DNA of 9,690 nt from JAQVHD01 sp035369485. Its GTDB lineage: Bacteria > Patescibacteriota > Minisyncoccia > UBA6257 > JAAZHW01. The stretch spans positions 1 to 9,690 of the forward strand of contig DAOSMC010000015.1 of the NCBI GenBank assembly GCA_035369485.1, read 5' to 3'. Below the pieces are notes generated by a model. It saw nothing but the letters and a program-made list of their open reading frames with translations, ran no database searches and was not told where the DNA came from. Each line of letters starts with the position of its first letter. Position 1 is the stretch's first letter. The position numbers were made by a program, and so were the translations under genes. Of the stretch, positions 1 through 6,109 are shown piece after piece.

Positions 1-226
1 CTCGCGAGCGGCGGCCTGCGAGAATTTGCCGTCAGGCAAATTACTTGTAGGCGAATCCTCCCGCCTCCGCTTTTATAAAATATTCAGAGCAAGCCAACTG
101 CTTGGCTTGCGTGGGGATGAGAAGCGCGCAGCGTTAGGCGAGTTTTCCAACCGAAAGTTGGAAAGGCGAGCCTCGCGAGCGGCGGCCTGCGAGAATTTGC
201 CGTCAGGCAAATTACTTGTAGGCGAA
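1..226. repeat. GC-rich block of hairpin modules with a 55-bp exact direct repeat
   Basis: Positions 1-55 and 172-226 are identical over 55 bp (offset 171). The first copy touches the window edge, so the repeat may extend further left. Each copy starts with the palindrome CTCGCGAG and contains an 8-bp stem with loop GTCA (23-42 and 194-213). Between the copies lie a 9-bp stem with loop CTGC (89-110) and an 8-bp stem with loop CGAAA (144-164). The latter is flanked by the direct repeat GGCGAG (137-142 and 165-170). The block is clearly more GC-rich than the neighbouring genes; for example 36 of the 60 bases at 121-180 are G or C. No transposase or convincing gene is present. It could be a dispersed intergenic repeat family, a non-autonomous element or a structured RNA. 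The repeats and stems are directly visible; the function is unknown. Confidence 0.8.
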
Positions 227-266
227 AAAAACAGGGGAGCTGGCACTAGCATTTTTGTATAAAATA

Positions 267-275
267 TGTTATAAT
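267..275 (+). promoter_or_regulatory. Extended -10 promoter for the HExxH protein gene
   Basis: The sequence TGTTATAAT combines a perfect -10 hexamer (270-275) with the upstream TGn of extended -10 promoters. No good -35 hexamer lies 16-18 bp upstream, which is tolerated by extended -10 promoters. Seven bases separate the hexamer from the ATG at 283, so transcription should start on or within a base of the start codon and give a leaderless mRNA. This is inferred from spacing alone. Confidence 0.6.
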
Positions 276-282
276 AAAGAAT

Positions 283-1314
283 ATGAGAAAAGGACTAAAT
301 ATTAGAGCAATTGGAGGAGCGTCGGAAAAGGCAAAAAAAGAGATTAAACACGATATCGAACGCGCTTTGTTTGAGCATTTTGATTCTTTGTCTCAAAAAG
401 AACAGGAGATGTTTATCCAATTTGAGAGAGCCAAATCCGAAAAAGAATTGGCACTTATTCAATTAGCAGACAGAGAAACTTCTCGGTTGATGCAAGAAGC
501 AGGCGTTGAGCCGTATAGTGTGCCTTTTGAAAATTTTCATATTGTCTCCCCCGATATTTATAAAAAGTTATTTGACGCTGATACTGTAGCGGCTAGTTTC
601 TGCGTTAAGCAAGGAATAATTTTTAATGATGAACGGTTTAGAAATAATCCTGTTTATTTGGGCATTAGCGTTTTTCACGAATTACTTCATTTAAAAGGAC
701 ATTTATCAATAGAGGTTGAAGAAGAAGAAAGTGCGTCTAAAATTCATGGTTCGCTTTATCGCCATGGCGTGACGGCTTATTCTTCTCAGCAAACTATTAA
801 TAAGAATCAATTTCATTTTCATTTTTCTGGTCTTCACGAGGCCATTGTTTCTGAAGCGGAAAAACAATTTTTACCCAAATTGCTTGATTTGCCAGAATTG
901 GCTTTAGAAAAAAGATGGTTAAATTCTGAAAAAGCTAAAAATTTAAAGAAAAAAATTGCCATTGAGAAAGGCATCCCCGAAGAAGATATTATTTGGGTCA
1001 ATGAAGACGGTAGTGACTATGAGGATTTTTCTTACCGAGCCCAGCGGAAAGTTTTAAAATATGTTTGTGAGGAAATCAAAAAACAATATCCAGAACAATT
1101 TAAAGATTCCAGTGAAGTTTATAAGCTTTTTCTCAAAGCTCATTTTACTGGTCAACTTTTGCCTATTGCTCGATTAATGGAAAAGACTTTCGGGGAAGGC
1201 AGTTTTCGGTTATTGGGCAATATGGAGACTTCTAATGAAAGTGGCATCCTCCATTTAGAATCTTTACAAAAAGCGCGGGCGCGTTATTTGCGTGAATCTT
1301 TAAAAGAAAAATAA
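283..1314 (+). CDS. Putative zinc metallopeptidase-like protein (HExxH, gluzincin-like), unrecognised family
   Basis: A 343-residue protein that I do not recognise as a named family. It carries HELLHLKGH at residues 132-140, which fits the HExxH zinc-binding and catalytic motif (H132, E133, H136). About 50 residues later comes LHEAIVSEAE (184-193), which resembles the thermolysin-type third-ligand segment NEAIxD, so E186 or E191 could be the third zinc ligand. H140 is not at the metzincin position (HExxHxxGxxH), so a gluzincin arrangement is more likely. There is no signal peptide or membrane segment, so a cytoplasmic location is expected. The N-terminal third is helical and charged; the C-terminal part (about 200-343) is lysine- and glutamate-rich with no motif I know. 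It is a single-gene unit ending at a strong terminator. The ATG at 283 is supported by the promoter spacing. The reading frame is secure; protease activity is an inference from motifs. Confidence 0.75.
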   Translation: MRKGLNIRAIGGASEKAKKEIKHDIERALFEHFDSLSQKEQEMFIQFERAKSEKELALIQLADRETSRLMQEAGVEPYSVPFENFHIVSPDIYKKLFDADTVAASFCVKQGIIFNDERFRNNPVYLGISVFHELLHLKGHLSIEVEEEESASKIHGSLYRHGVTAYSSQQTINKNQFHFHFSGLHEAIVSEAEKQFLPKLLDLPELALEKRWLNSEKAKNLKKKIAIEKGIPEEDIIWVNEDGSDYEDFSYRAQRKVLKYVCEEIKKQYPEQFKDSSEVYKLFLKAHFTGQLLPIARLMEKTFGEGSFRLLGNMETSNESGILHLESLQKARARYLRESLKEK

Positions 1315-1325
1315 TTACTTTAATT

Positions 1326-1371
1326 GAGATGAGAAAAACTGCGGGCATTTGCCCGCAGTTTTTCTCATCTC
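1326..1371. terminator. Bidirectional intrinsic terminator, 21-bp perfect stem
   Basis: A perfect 21-bp stem (1326-1346 with 1351-1371) closed by the loop ATTT lies between two converging genes, 11 bases past the stop of one and 12 bases before the stop of the other. The stem has a GC-rich top (GCGGGC) and an A5/T5 tract on its lower arms, so it gives a hairpin followed by a U-run whichever strand is transcribed. This is the expected layout of a shared bidirectional terminator. Confidence 0.88.
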
Positions 1372-1383
1372 TAATTCCTTTTA

Positions 1384-2799
1384 TTATTTATTAGTTTTTT
1401 TCGCACTTTCCGCTGCTTTTTCTTTCCAATGTTTATGTTTTTTATTCATGCCGTTTTCCCAAATCGGATCAGCAATTTTTTTATAAGCTTTCGAATATTC
1501 ATCTAAGAAATGACAAATAGTTGGATCGCAAATAGCGTCATCCGCCCCTTCATAAGATGGTTTAGCATTATATTCTCTTACAAGTTTTCGTAAAATTTCT
1601 GGATTGTCAATTAAAGCACAAGGGGTAAGAAGATTTCCGTTCTCGCAATAAGGCTGAGCTTCTTGGAAGGCCTGGAAAAAAGGAGAACGAATAACATCCA
1701 GCAGTTTTTTATCTTTAATGTTATCAGTTGAGAATTGCAAGAAAGCGCATGGTTCTATTCCACCATTGCAGTTAATGTGGAAATAACCACCAGGTCGAGC
1801 GCCAGCGATGCAACCGCCAGCATAAGGACCGTCATTCCAAAAATCGCCAACAAAAAGAGGCTTTGTATTTCGAATTTCATTAGTTCTCATTCGCAATCTA
1901 TTTCTATCTTCGGGCGCAACCATTAAATTAACATCAGGCTTACGACCAACGGGTACGTATTGAAAATACCAACCAAAAGAACAGCCTTTTTTGATCATAA
2001 GATCAACGAATTCGTCAGACATCAGTGCTTCAATATTTAATTTCGTTGGTGTGACCGAAAAACCAAAGGGCACACCCGCTTCTTTAAGATTATCCATTGC
2101 CTCCATAATTTTTTTAAATGTTCCTGGGCCACGACGATCATCTGTTTCTTTTTCAAATCCTTCAATAGAAATGGCAGGGGCAACATTGCCTAATTTTGCC
2201 AGTTTTTTGGCCATTTCTTTCGTTAATAAAGTGCCATTAGTGTAGGTCATAAAATACATATCGTTGTGTTTCTCAAACATTTTGAGAATATGTGGCCAAA
2301 AGTAAGGTTCACCGCCCGAAACTACTACAAAATAAATTCCCAGGTCTTTAGCTTCGTTAAGAATTCGATCCACTAATTCAAAAGGTAACCCCTCGTCTTT
2401 AATATATCTTCCGGCATAGCAGCCACGGCAATTAAGATTGCATTGTGCTGTAGGGCTCATAACAAAAAACCAAGGCAATCCAAAACCGAGTTCTTTGGCG
2501 AGTTTTTGGCGCCGTTGATTTTCAATTACCATTGCATTGATGATTAGATTTTCAATTAATTTATCGCGACATTCTTTTGAAATACTATTTAAGGTTCGGC
2601 GCACCAAGTCTAAAGCTGGATGTTTTTGTTCAAAAAGCTTTTTAATATCTTCGGCTTGTTGTTTTAAAGTCGGATTTTCAATTAAATATTTTTCTCCGAT
2701 TTCAATAATTTGAATCAAATTTTCATCAGAGAGATTAGCGACATTATCCAAGATAAGCTTGAGAGCTTTCTTTTGTAAGGTTGAACTTTTTTTAGGCAT
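1384..2799 (-). CDS. Radical SAM protein with SPASM-like C-terminal cysteines
   Basis: A 471-residue radical SAM enzyme. The [4Fe-4S] cluster motif is CNLNCRGC (C120, C124, C127), followed by the SAM-binding GGEP at 162-165 and YTNGT at 186-190. The C-terminal half has seven further cysteines (C330, C344, C351, C385, C394, C424, C429) spaced as in SPASM/Twitch auxiliary-cluster domains, which suggests one or two extra iron-sulphur clusters. A helical N-terminal extension of about 105 residues precedes the barrel; the combination resembles a large uncharacterised radical SAM group common in clostridia (COG0535-type). SPASM enzymes often modify peptides or proteins, but no small precursor-peptide gene is visible nearby, so the substrate is unknown. 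It stands alone on the minus strand, with its own promoter and a terminator shared with the converging gene. The ATG at 2799 is the only sensible start and has no Shine-Dalgarno. Confidence 0.92.
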   Translation of the reverse strand: MPKKSSTLQKKALKLILDNVANLSDENLIQIIEIGEKYLIENPTLKQQAEDIKKLFEQKHPALDLVRRTLNSISKECRDKLIENLIINAMVIENQRRQKLAKELGFGLPWFFVMSPTAQCNLNCRGCYAGRYIKDEGLPFELVDRILNEAKDLGIYFVVVSGGEPYFWPHILKMFEKHNDMYFMTYTNGTLLTKEMAKKLAKLGNVAPAISIEGFEKETDDRRGPGTFKKIMEAMDNLKEAGVPFGFSVTPTKLNIEALMSDEFVDLMIKKGCSFGWYFQYVPVGRKPDVNLMVAPEDRNRLRMRTNEIRNTKPLFVGDFWNDGPYAGGCIAGARPGGYFHINCNGGIEPCAFLQFSTDNIKDKKLLDVIRSPFFQAFQEAQPYCENGNLLTPCALIDNPEILRKLVREYNAKPSYEGADDAICDPTICHFLDEYSKAYKKIADPIWENGMNKKHKHWKEKAAESAKKTNK

Positions 2800-2835
2800 A
2801 AAAAATGTTTTTACTCGGCCATTGAAAAATAGGAG

Positions 2836-2850
2836 ATTGTATTATACAAT
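2836..2850 (-). promoter_or_regulatory. Radical SAM gene promoter overlapped by a 15-bp palindrome
   Basis: On the minus strand a perfect TATAAT (2846 down to 2841) lies inside the palindrome ATTGTATTATACAAT (7-bp arms around a central base). Transcription would start near 2834, giving a leader of about 35 nt without a Shine-Dalgarno. I see no good -35 box. A perfect palindrome centred on the -10 element is a typical position for a repressor operator, but AT-rich palindromes also arise by chance. Confidence 0.5.
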
Positions 2851-2902
2851 ACTCTCTTTTTAAGATAGCCCTTTTTTTAAGAAAGTCAATTGTCTCAATT
2901 AT

Positions 2903-2930
2903 TTGAATTATTATTGCAAAGATTTATAAT
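2903..2930 (+). promoter_or_regulatory. Promoter of the receiver-purN-LDT-PAP2 operon
   Basis: TTGAAT (2903-2908), a 16-bp spacer and a perfect TATAAT (2925-2930) form a good housekeeping-type promoter. The ATG at 2938 follows after exactly 7 bases, so the first gene is predicted to be translated from a leaderless transcript. The in-frame TTG at 2890 lies upstream of this promoter and would not be transcribed from it. Confidence 0.65.
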
Positions 2931-2937
2931 AAAATTA

Positions 2938-3438
2938 ATGACCCAACAAGACCAAATTCCTATTGATAGGCAGCAAGAACAAAAAGAAAAAATTCCTTTG
3001 GATGATTCGGAGTTTTGGGTTATTGATGATTCAACTGAAATAATACGCAGTTTAATGGGAATGTGGCAAAAAATAACAGATCAATATCATTTAAAAGGGA
3101 AAATTTTTAGTACGGCGGCCGAAGCATTAGCTGAGATTAATCGGAGAAAAGAAGAAAAGAAATCCTTACCAAAGGTAATTTTTATGGATGCTTGGTTAGA
3201 TGGTGATACTTTAGAAGAATTGCAGTACGGCGGGAATATTATTAAAAAAATTAGAGAAATGGAAGATGTTTTGCAGCCATTAATTATTGCCCATAGTTCT
3301 GAAGACAAATATAACGAAGCGTTAAAAACAGCCGGAGCTGATTTAATAATTAAAAAAGGAGATTATAAAAGTTCAAAGATGTTTTTAGAAAATTTAGGGC
3401 AATCTAAGCAAAACAAAAACGAAAAAGAGAAAGATTAA
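2938..3438 (+). CDS. Lone receiver-domain response regulator
   Basis: A 166-residue protein made almost entirely of one CheY-like receiver domain (about residues 24-155). The acidic pair is D30-D31 in FWVIDDST, the phospho-acceptor is D84 in VIFMDAWLDGD, the switch Ser/Thr is S120 in IIAHSSE, and the conserved lysine is K139 or K140 in LIIKKGD. There is no DNA-binding or enzymatic output domain, so it would act by protein-protein contact, as single-domain regulators do. The first 23 residues are polar and Gln/Glu-rich. A lysine-rich insertion (about 68-79) precedes the D84 strand. No histidine kinase is in the window. I chose ATG 2938 over the in-frame TTG at 2890 because it follows the promoter at the right distance and the upstream residues do not belong to the fold. 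It is the first gene of a rightward four-gene run; the next gene starts 30 bp later. Confidence 0.85.
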   Translation: MTQQDQIPIDRQQEQKEKIPLDDSEFWVIDDSTEIIRSLMGMWQKITDQYHLKGKIFSTAAEALAEINRRKEEKKSLPKVIFMDAWLDGDTLEELQYGGNIIKKIREMEDVLQPLIIAHSSEDKYNEALKTAGADLIIKKGDYKSSKMFLENLGQSKQNKNEKEKD

Positions 3439-3468
3439 TTTGATAGATTAAAAAACTGTTTATAATTA

Positions 3469-4098
3469 ATGTCTCAAGAAACAAAGAAAAAAATTAAAAT
3501 TTGTGCCTTAATTGGTCGGGGCGGGCGATTGCCGGCTATTTATAATTGTGTCAAGGATTATCCTTTGGCAGAATTAGCATTGGTCGTTTCTCATAAAAAA
3601 GAATCACCCGGCATAGAATGGGCAAAAAAACAAGGCATCGAAGCCTTTTATTTTCGTCTTTCTGATTGGAAGGCTCAAGGCAAGGATCGTTTGGCTTTTG
3701 ATGATGAATTAGGGAAGATGCTGAAAGAACGGGGAATTGATTTAGTGGTGATGGCTGGTTGGGACTTAGTTGTTTCCAAAGAATTTCTTAAATATTTTCC
3801 TAATGCGGTTATTAATATTCATCCGGCTCTATCACCAGCTTTTCCAGGACTGGATGCTCCGAAGCAAGCTTTGGAATATGGAGTCAAAATTACAGGTTGC
3901 ACCTTACACTTTGTTGATGAAGGTGTAGATACGGGTCCAATTATTTTTCAACGTGCAGTGAAAATAGAAGATAACGACACCCCCGAAAGTTTAGAAGAAA
4001 AAATTCATCAGCAAGAAGAAGAAATTTTATGTGAAGGAATGAGAGCTTTTGCTGAAGGTCGTATTAAAATTAATGGCCGTAAAGTAACTATTCTATGA
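3469..4098 (+). CDS. purN: PurN-like formyltransferase with an altered phosphate loop
   Basis: A 209-residue protein of the formyltransferase fold. PurN transfers a formyl group from 10-formyl-tetrahydrofolate to glycinamide ribonucleotide in purine synthesis. The catalytic triad is intact: N116 and H118 in INIHPAL, and D154 in DEGVDTGPII. The His-to-Asp spacing of 36 residues is the same as in E. coli PurN (N106, H108, D144). The folate-site strand VVMAGW is also recognisable. The N-terminal substrate-phosphate loop is unusual: E. coli has GNGSNLQ, while here the equivalent segment is GRGGRLP (16-22), losing both Asn and the Ser but gaining two arginines. The substrate may therefore differ. 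The gene ends by ATGA overlap with the following cell-wall gene, and no other purine gene is in the window. Family membership is secure; the exact substrate is not. Confidence 0.75.
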   Translation: MSQETKKKIKICALIGRGGRLPAIYNCVKDYPLAELALVVSHKKESPGIEWAKKQGIEAFYFRLSDWKAQGKDRLAFDDELGKMLKERGIDLVVMAGWDLVVSKEFLKYFPNAVINIHPALSPAFPGLDAPKQALEYGVKITGCTLHFVDEGVDTGPIIFQRAVKIEDNDTPESLEEKIHQQEEEILCEGMRAFAEGRIKINGRKVTIL

Positions 4099-5462
4099 GC
4101 GATTTTTCTAAAAAAGTTTCTTTACCATGGCTTATTTTAATTTTAGTAACAGCGGTGGCCCTTGCGGCTTTAATTTATTATGGCCCCAAAAAAGAAGTTA
4201 AAAATTATACCATTATTATTAATGGTTCGTCTGATAATAATATTGAATTTCAATATGGAGTATGGCCTCAGTTAGGCGATGTGGATTTTTTTAATAATGT
4301 TTTAGAAAAATTTATTGAACAAAAAATGGATTTTATAATGGCTGATTTAGATCAAATGAAACTCAAGGTTTTTAAACAAGGTGAAATAATTAAAGAAGTG
4401 CCAATTGGCGCAAAAGGCCGCGAAGGTTCGTGGTGGGAAACGCCAGTTGGTTTATATAAAATCGAAGCCAAACACAAAAAAGCTTATTCTAATTTTGCCG
4501 GGGTTTATATGCCTTATAGTCTAGTTTTTGAAGGTAATTTTCTTATTCACGGTTGGCCTTATTATCCATCAGGCAAACCGGTATCTTCTACATATTCCGG
4601 CGGTTGCATCAGATTATTTGATGAAGATGCTAAAGAAATTTATAATTTAGCCGAAGTGGGTATGCCGGTTTTAGTTTTTAAAAAAGCGTTTGAGGTAGAA
4701 AATTCTACTTATCAGTATAAAATTCCAGAGTTAAGTGCCCAGGCTTATTTAGCGGCTGATTTAAAAAATAATTTTATTTTTTTAGAAAAGAGTCGCAATC
4801 AGATTTTGCCTATTGCTTCAATTACTAAATTAATCACTTCATTAGTAGTTTTAGATTATACTAATTTAGAGCATTATGCACGCGTGCCTCAAGAAGCAAT
4901 AATATTTACTTCAATTCCTCGTTTAAAAGCAGGTCAGAAGATTCCCATTTATGAATTATTGGCTTTACTTTTGGCGGAATCTTCAAATGAGGCAGGAAAT
5001 ACTTTAGCAGCGTTTTTAGGATCAGAAAAAACAATTAATTTAATGAACAACCAAGCTAAAAGCATTGGCATGACCAATAGCCATTTTGTTGACCCTAATG
5101 GCGTAAGCTTAGAAAATGTTTCAACGCCGCTCGATTTATATCAGTTAGCCAAATATCTTTATTTCAATCGCAGTTTTATTTTGAAAATGACTAAGGGTAT
5201 TTTTGATAACGATTATTATGGTCAACCATCATATAATCTTAAAAATTTAAATCTTTTTGCTGATGATCCAAGTTTTGTTGGAGGAAAAATGGGATTAACA
5301 TCAGGAAGCGGCGAAACGATGTTGGCTATTTTTGAATTATCAATAGGTAATTCTCAAAAGCGGCCAGTTGTTTTTGTGGTATTGAATTCTAAGGATGTTT
5401 ACACCGACATTGTTAAAATGGTCGAATTTGTTAAAAATCATTATCAATTTGAAAATGAGTAA
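4095..5462 (+). CDS. Membrane-anchored fusion of L,D-transpeptidase (YkuD) and D-Ala-D-Ala carboxypeptidase (S11)
   Basis: A 455-residue protein with three parts. Residues 11-30 form one N-terminal membrane anchor, placing the rest outside the membrane. Residues about 79-195 are a YkuD L,D-transpeptidase domain, with H152 in IHGW and the catalytic C171 in SGGCIR (the usual SHGC histidine is a Gly). Residues about 215-450 are a peptidase S11 D,D-carboxypeptidase with SITK (S242, K245), SSN (296-298) and KMG (398-400, in place of the usual KTG). Known chemistry: S11 enzymes remove the terminal D-Ala from pentapeptide stems, and L,D-transpeptidases use the resulting tetrapeptides to make 3-3 cross-links. 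The fusion would join donor preparation and cross-linking in one chain. The C-terminal beta domain of PBP5 is absent. The start overlaps the purN stop (ATGA) and its end overlaps the PAP2 start, so translation is probably coupled. Confidence 0.9.
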   Translation: MSDFSKKVSLPWLILILVTAVALAALIYYGPKKEVKNYTIIINGSSDNNIEFQYGVWPQLGDVDFFNNVLEKFIEQKMDFIMADLDQMKLKVFKQGEIIKEVPIGAKGREGSWWETPVGLYKIEAKHKKAYSNFAGVYMPYSLVFEGNFLIHGWPYYPSGKPVSSTYSGGCIRLFDEDAKEIYNLAEVGMPVLVFKKAFEVENSTYQYKIPELSAQAYLAADLKNNFIFLEKSRNQILPIASITKLITSLVVLDYTNLEHYARVPQEAIIFTSIPRLKAGQKIPIYELLALLLAESSNEAGNTLAAFLGSEKTINLMNNQAKSIGMTNSHFVDPNGVSLENVSTPLDLYQLAKYLYFNRSFILKMTKGIFDNDYYGQPSYNLKNLNLFADDPSFVGGKMGLTSGSGETMLAIFELSIGNSQKRPVVFVVLNSKDVYTDIVKMVEFVKNHYQFENE

Positions 5463-5973
5463 TTGGGATTATTTAATTTTTCAAAAAATTAATAGTGCAG
5501 CTGGATCTATGCGCTGGTGCGACCAAGTTATGGTTTTTTTAGCAGAATATTTAATGTATATTCTTTTGGTTGCCGGATTGATTTATCTTTTTTTTGCATA
5601 CCAGAAACAATTAAAAGCGCTGATTGTAGCAGCTGCGGCTATTATTTTGAGTCGTGGTTTTATTACAGAAATCATCCGTTTTTTTTATTATCGCCCGCGG
5701 CCATTTTTAACTCATCCCGTTAATCAATTGTTAACTCATGATATTAGCGGTTCTTTTCCTTCGGGTCATATGACTTTTATTTTTCCGCTTATTGCTCTGG
5801 TTTATTTAAAAAATAAAAAATTAGGCGTGGTTTTTATGGTTTTGGGCGTTTTAATGGGATTAGCGCGTATTTATTGCGGCGTTCATTATCCGTCCGATAT
5901 TTTTGCCGGCATAATTATAGGCGTTTTTTGTGGTTGGTTTGTAGAAAAAATAGCCACAAAAAATTTGAAATGA
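5455..5973 (+). CDS. PAP2-family membrane phosphatase, probably undecaprenyl-diphosphatase (BcrC-like)
   Basis: A 172-residue integral membrane protein with about five or six hydrophobic helices. All three PAP2 phosphatase motifs are visible: RFFYYRPRP (75-83, KX6RP type with Arg for the first Lys), PSGH (102-105), and ARIYCGVHYPSD (137-148) with R138, the catalytic H144 and D148. BcrC-type members dephosphorylate undecaprenyl pyrophosphate so the lipid carrier can be reused in wall synthesis; other PAP2 enzymes act on phosphatidic acid or phosphatidylglycerol phosphate. Position directly after a peptidoglycan cross-linking enzyme favours the wall role, by inference. The start is ATG 5455, whose 8-bp overlap with the preceding stop fits coupling. 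The earlier in-frame ATG at 5395 would add 20 residues lying entirely within the preceding gene and lacking PAP2 similarity. Confidence 0.87.
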   Translation: MSNWDYLIFQKINSAAGSMRWCDQVMVFLAEYLMYILLVAGLIYLFFAYQKQLKALIVAAAAIILSRGFITEIIRFFYYRPRPFLTHPVNQLLTHDISGSFPSGHMTFIFPLIALVYLKNKKLGVVFMVLGVLMGLARIYCGVHYPSDIFAGIIIGVFCGWFVEKIATKNLK

Positions 5974-6021
5974 TCACAGAAAAATTCCACATTTTATCAA
6001 TTCGTTTTTCATAAAAAGAAA

Positions 6022-6062
6022 ATAGCCGCCGGAAAATTTCTGCGAAATTTTCCGGCGGCTAT
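6022..6062. terminator. 19-bp perfect hairpin between convergent operons
   Basis: A perfect 19-bp stem (6022-6040 with 6044-6062) with a 3-nt loop TGC lies between the PAP2 stop, 49 bases to the left, and the hsp20 stop, 48 bases to the right. Read on the minus strand, it is followed by the T-rich TTTCTTTTTATG, fitting an intrinsic terminator of the valS-prsW-hsp20 operon. On the plus strand the bases after it (ATTGTCTG) are a poor U-tract, so rightward termination is less certain. The stem has a GC-rich base and an AT-rich top, which is unusual for a canonical terminator. Confidence 0.75.
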
Positions 6063-6109
6063 ATTGTCTGCTATCAATTTTAATTTTACTTTTTGTACTT
6101 GGAAACTTT

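Noticed and set aside
1..226. CRISPR-like array
   Set aside because: There are only two copies of the long repeat, 116 bp apart, with internal hairpins of different sequence and no cas genes.
241..257. TGGCAC resembling the -24 element of a sigma-54 promoter
   Set aside because: The required -12 TTGC element is absent at the correct spacing, and a better extended -10 promoter lies just downstream.
26..262. 78-codon open frame through the hairpin-repeat block, with PSGKLLVGE occurring twice
   Set aside because: The repeated peptide is just the translation of the 55-bp DNA repeat, the frame spans several strong hairpins, and composition is unlike the real genes. It most likely is not a gene.
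1735..2245. Plus-strand open frames opposite the radical SAM gene
   Set aside because: They are antisense shadows of a clearly conserved coding region, with no motifs of their own.
2890..2937. N-terminal extension of the receiver protein from the TTG at 2890
   Set aside because: It overlaps the promoter elements at 2903-2930 and adds residues outside the receiver fold; ATG 2938 fits better.
3461..3466. TATAAT directly before the purN-like gene as its own promoter
   Set aside because: Only 2 nt separate it from the ATG, so transcription would start inside the coding region, and no better in-frame start follows. Probably a chance AT-rich match.
5395..5454. Earlier ATG (5395) for the PAP2 gene
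   Set aside because: It would add 20 residues encoded entirely within the preceding gene, with no PAP2 similarity; ATG 5455 gives an 8-bp overlap and a normal N-terminus.
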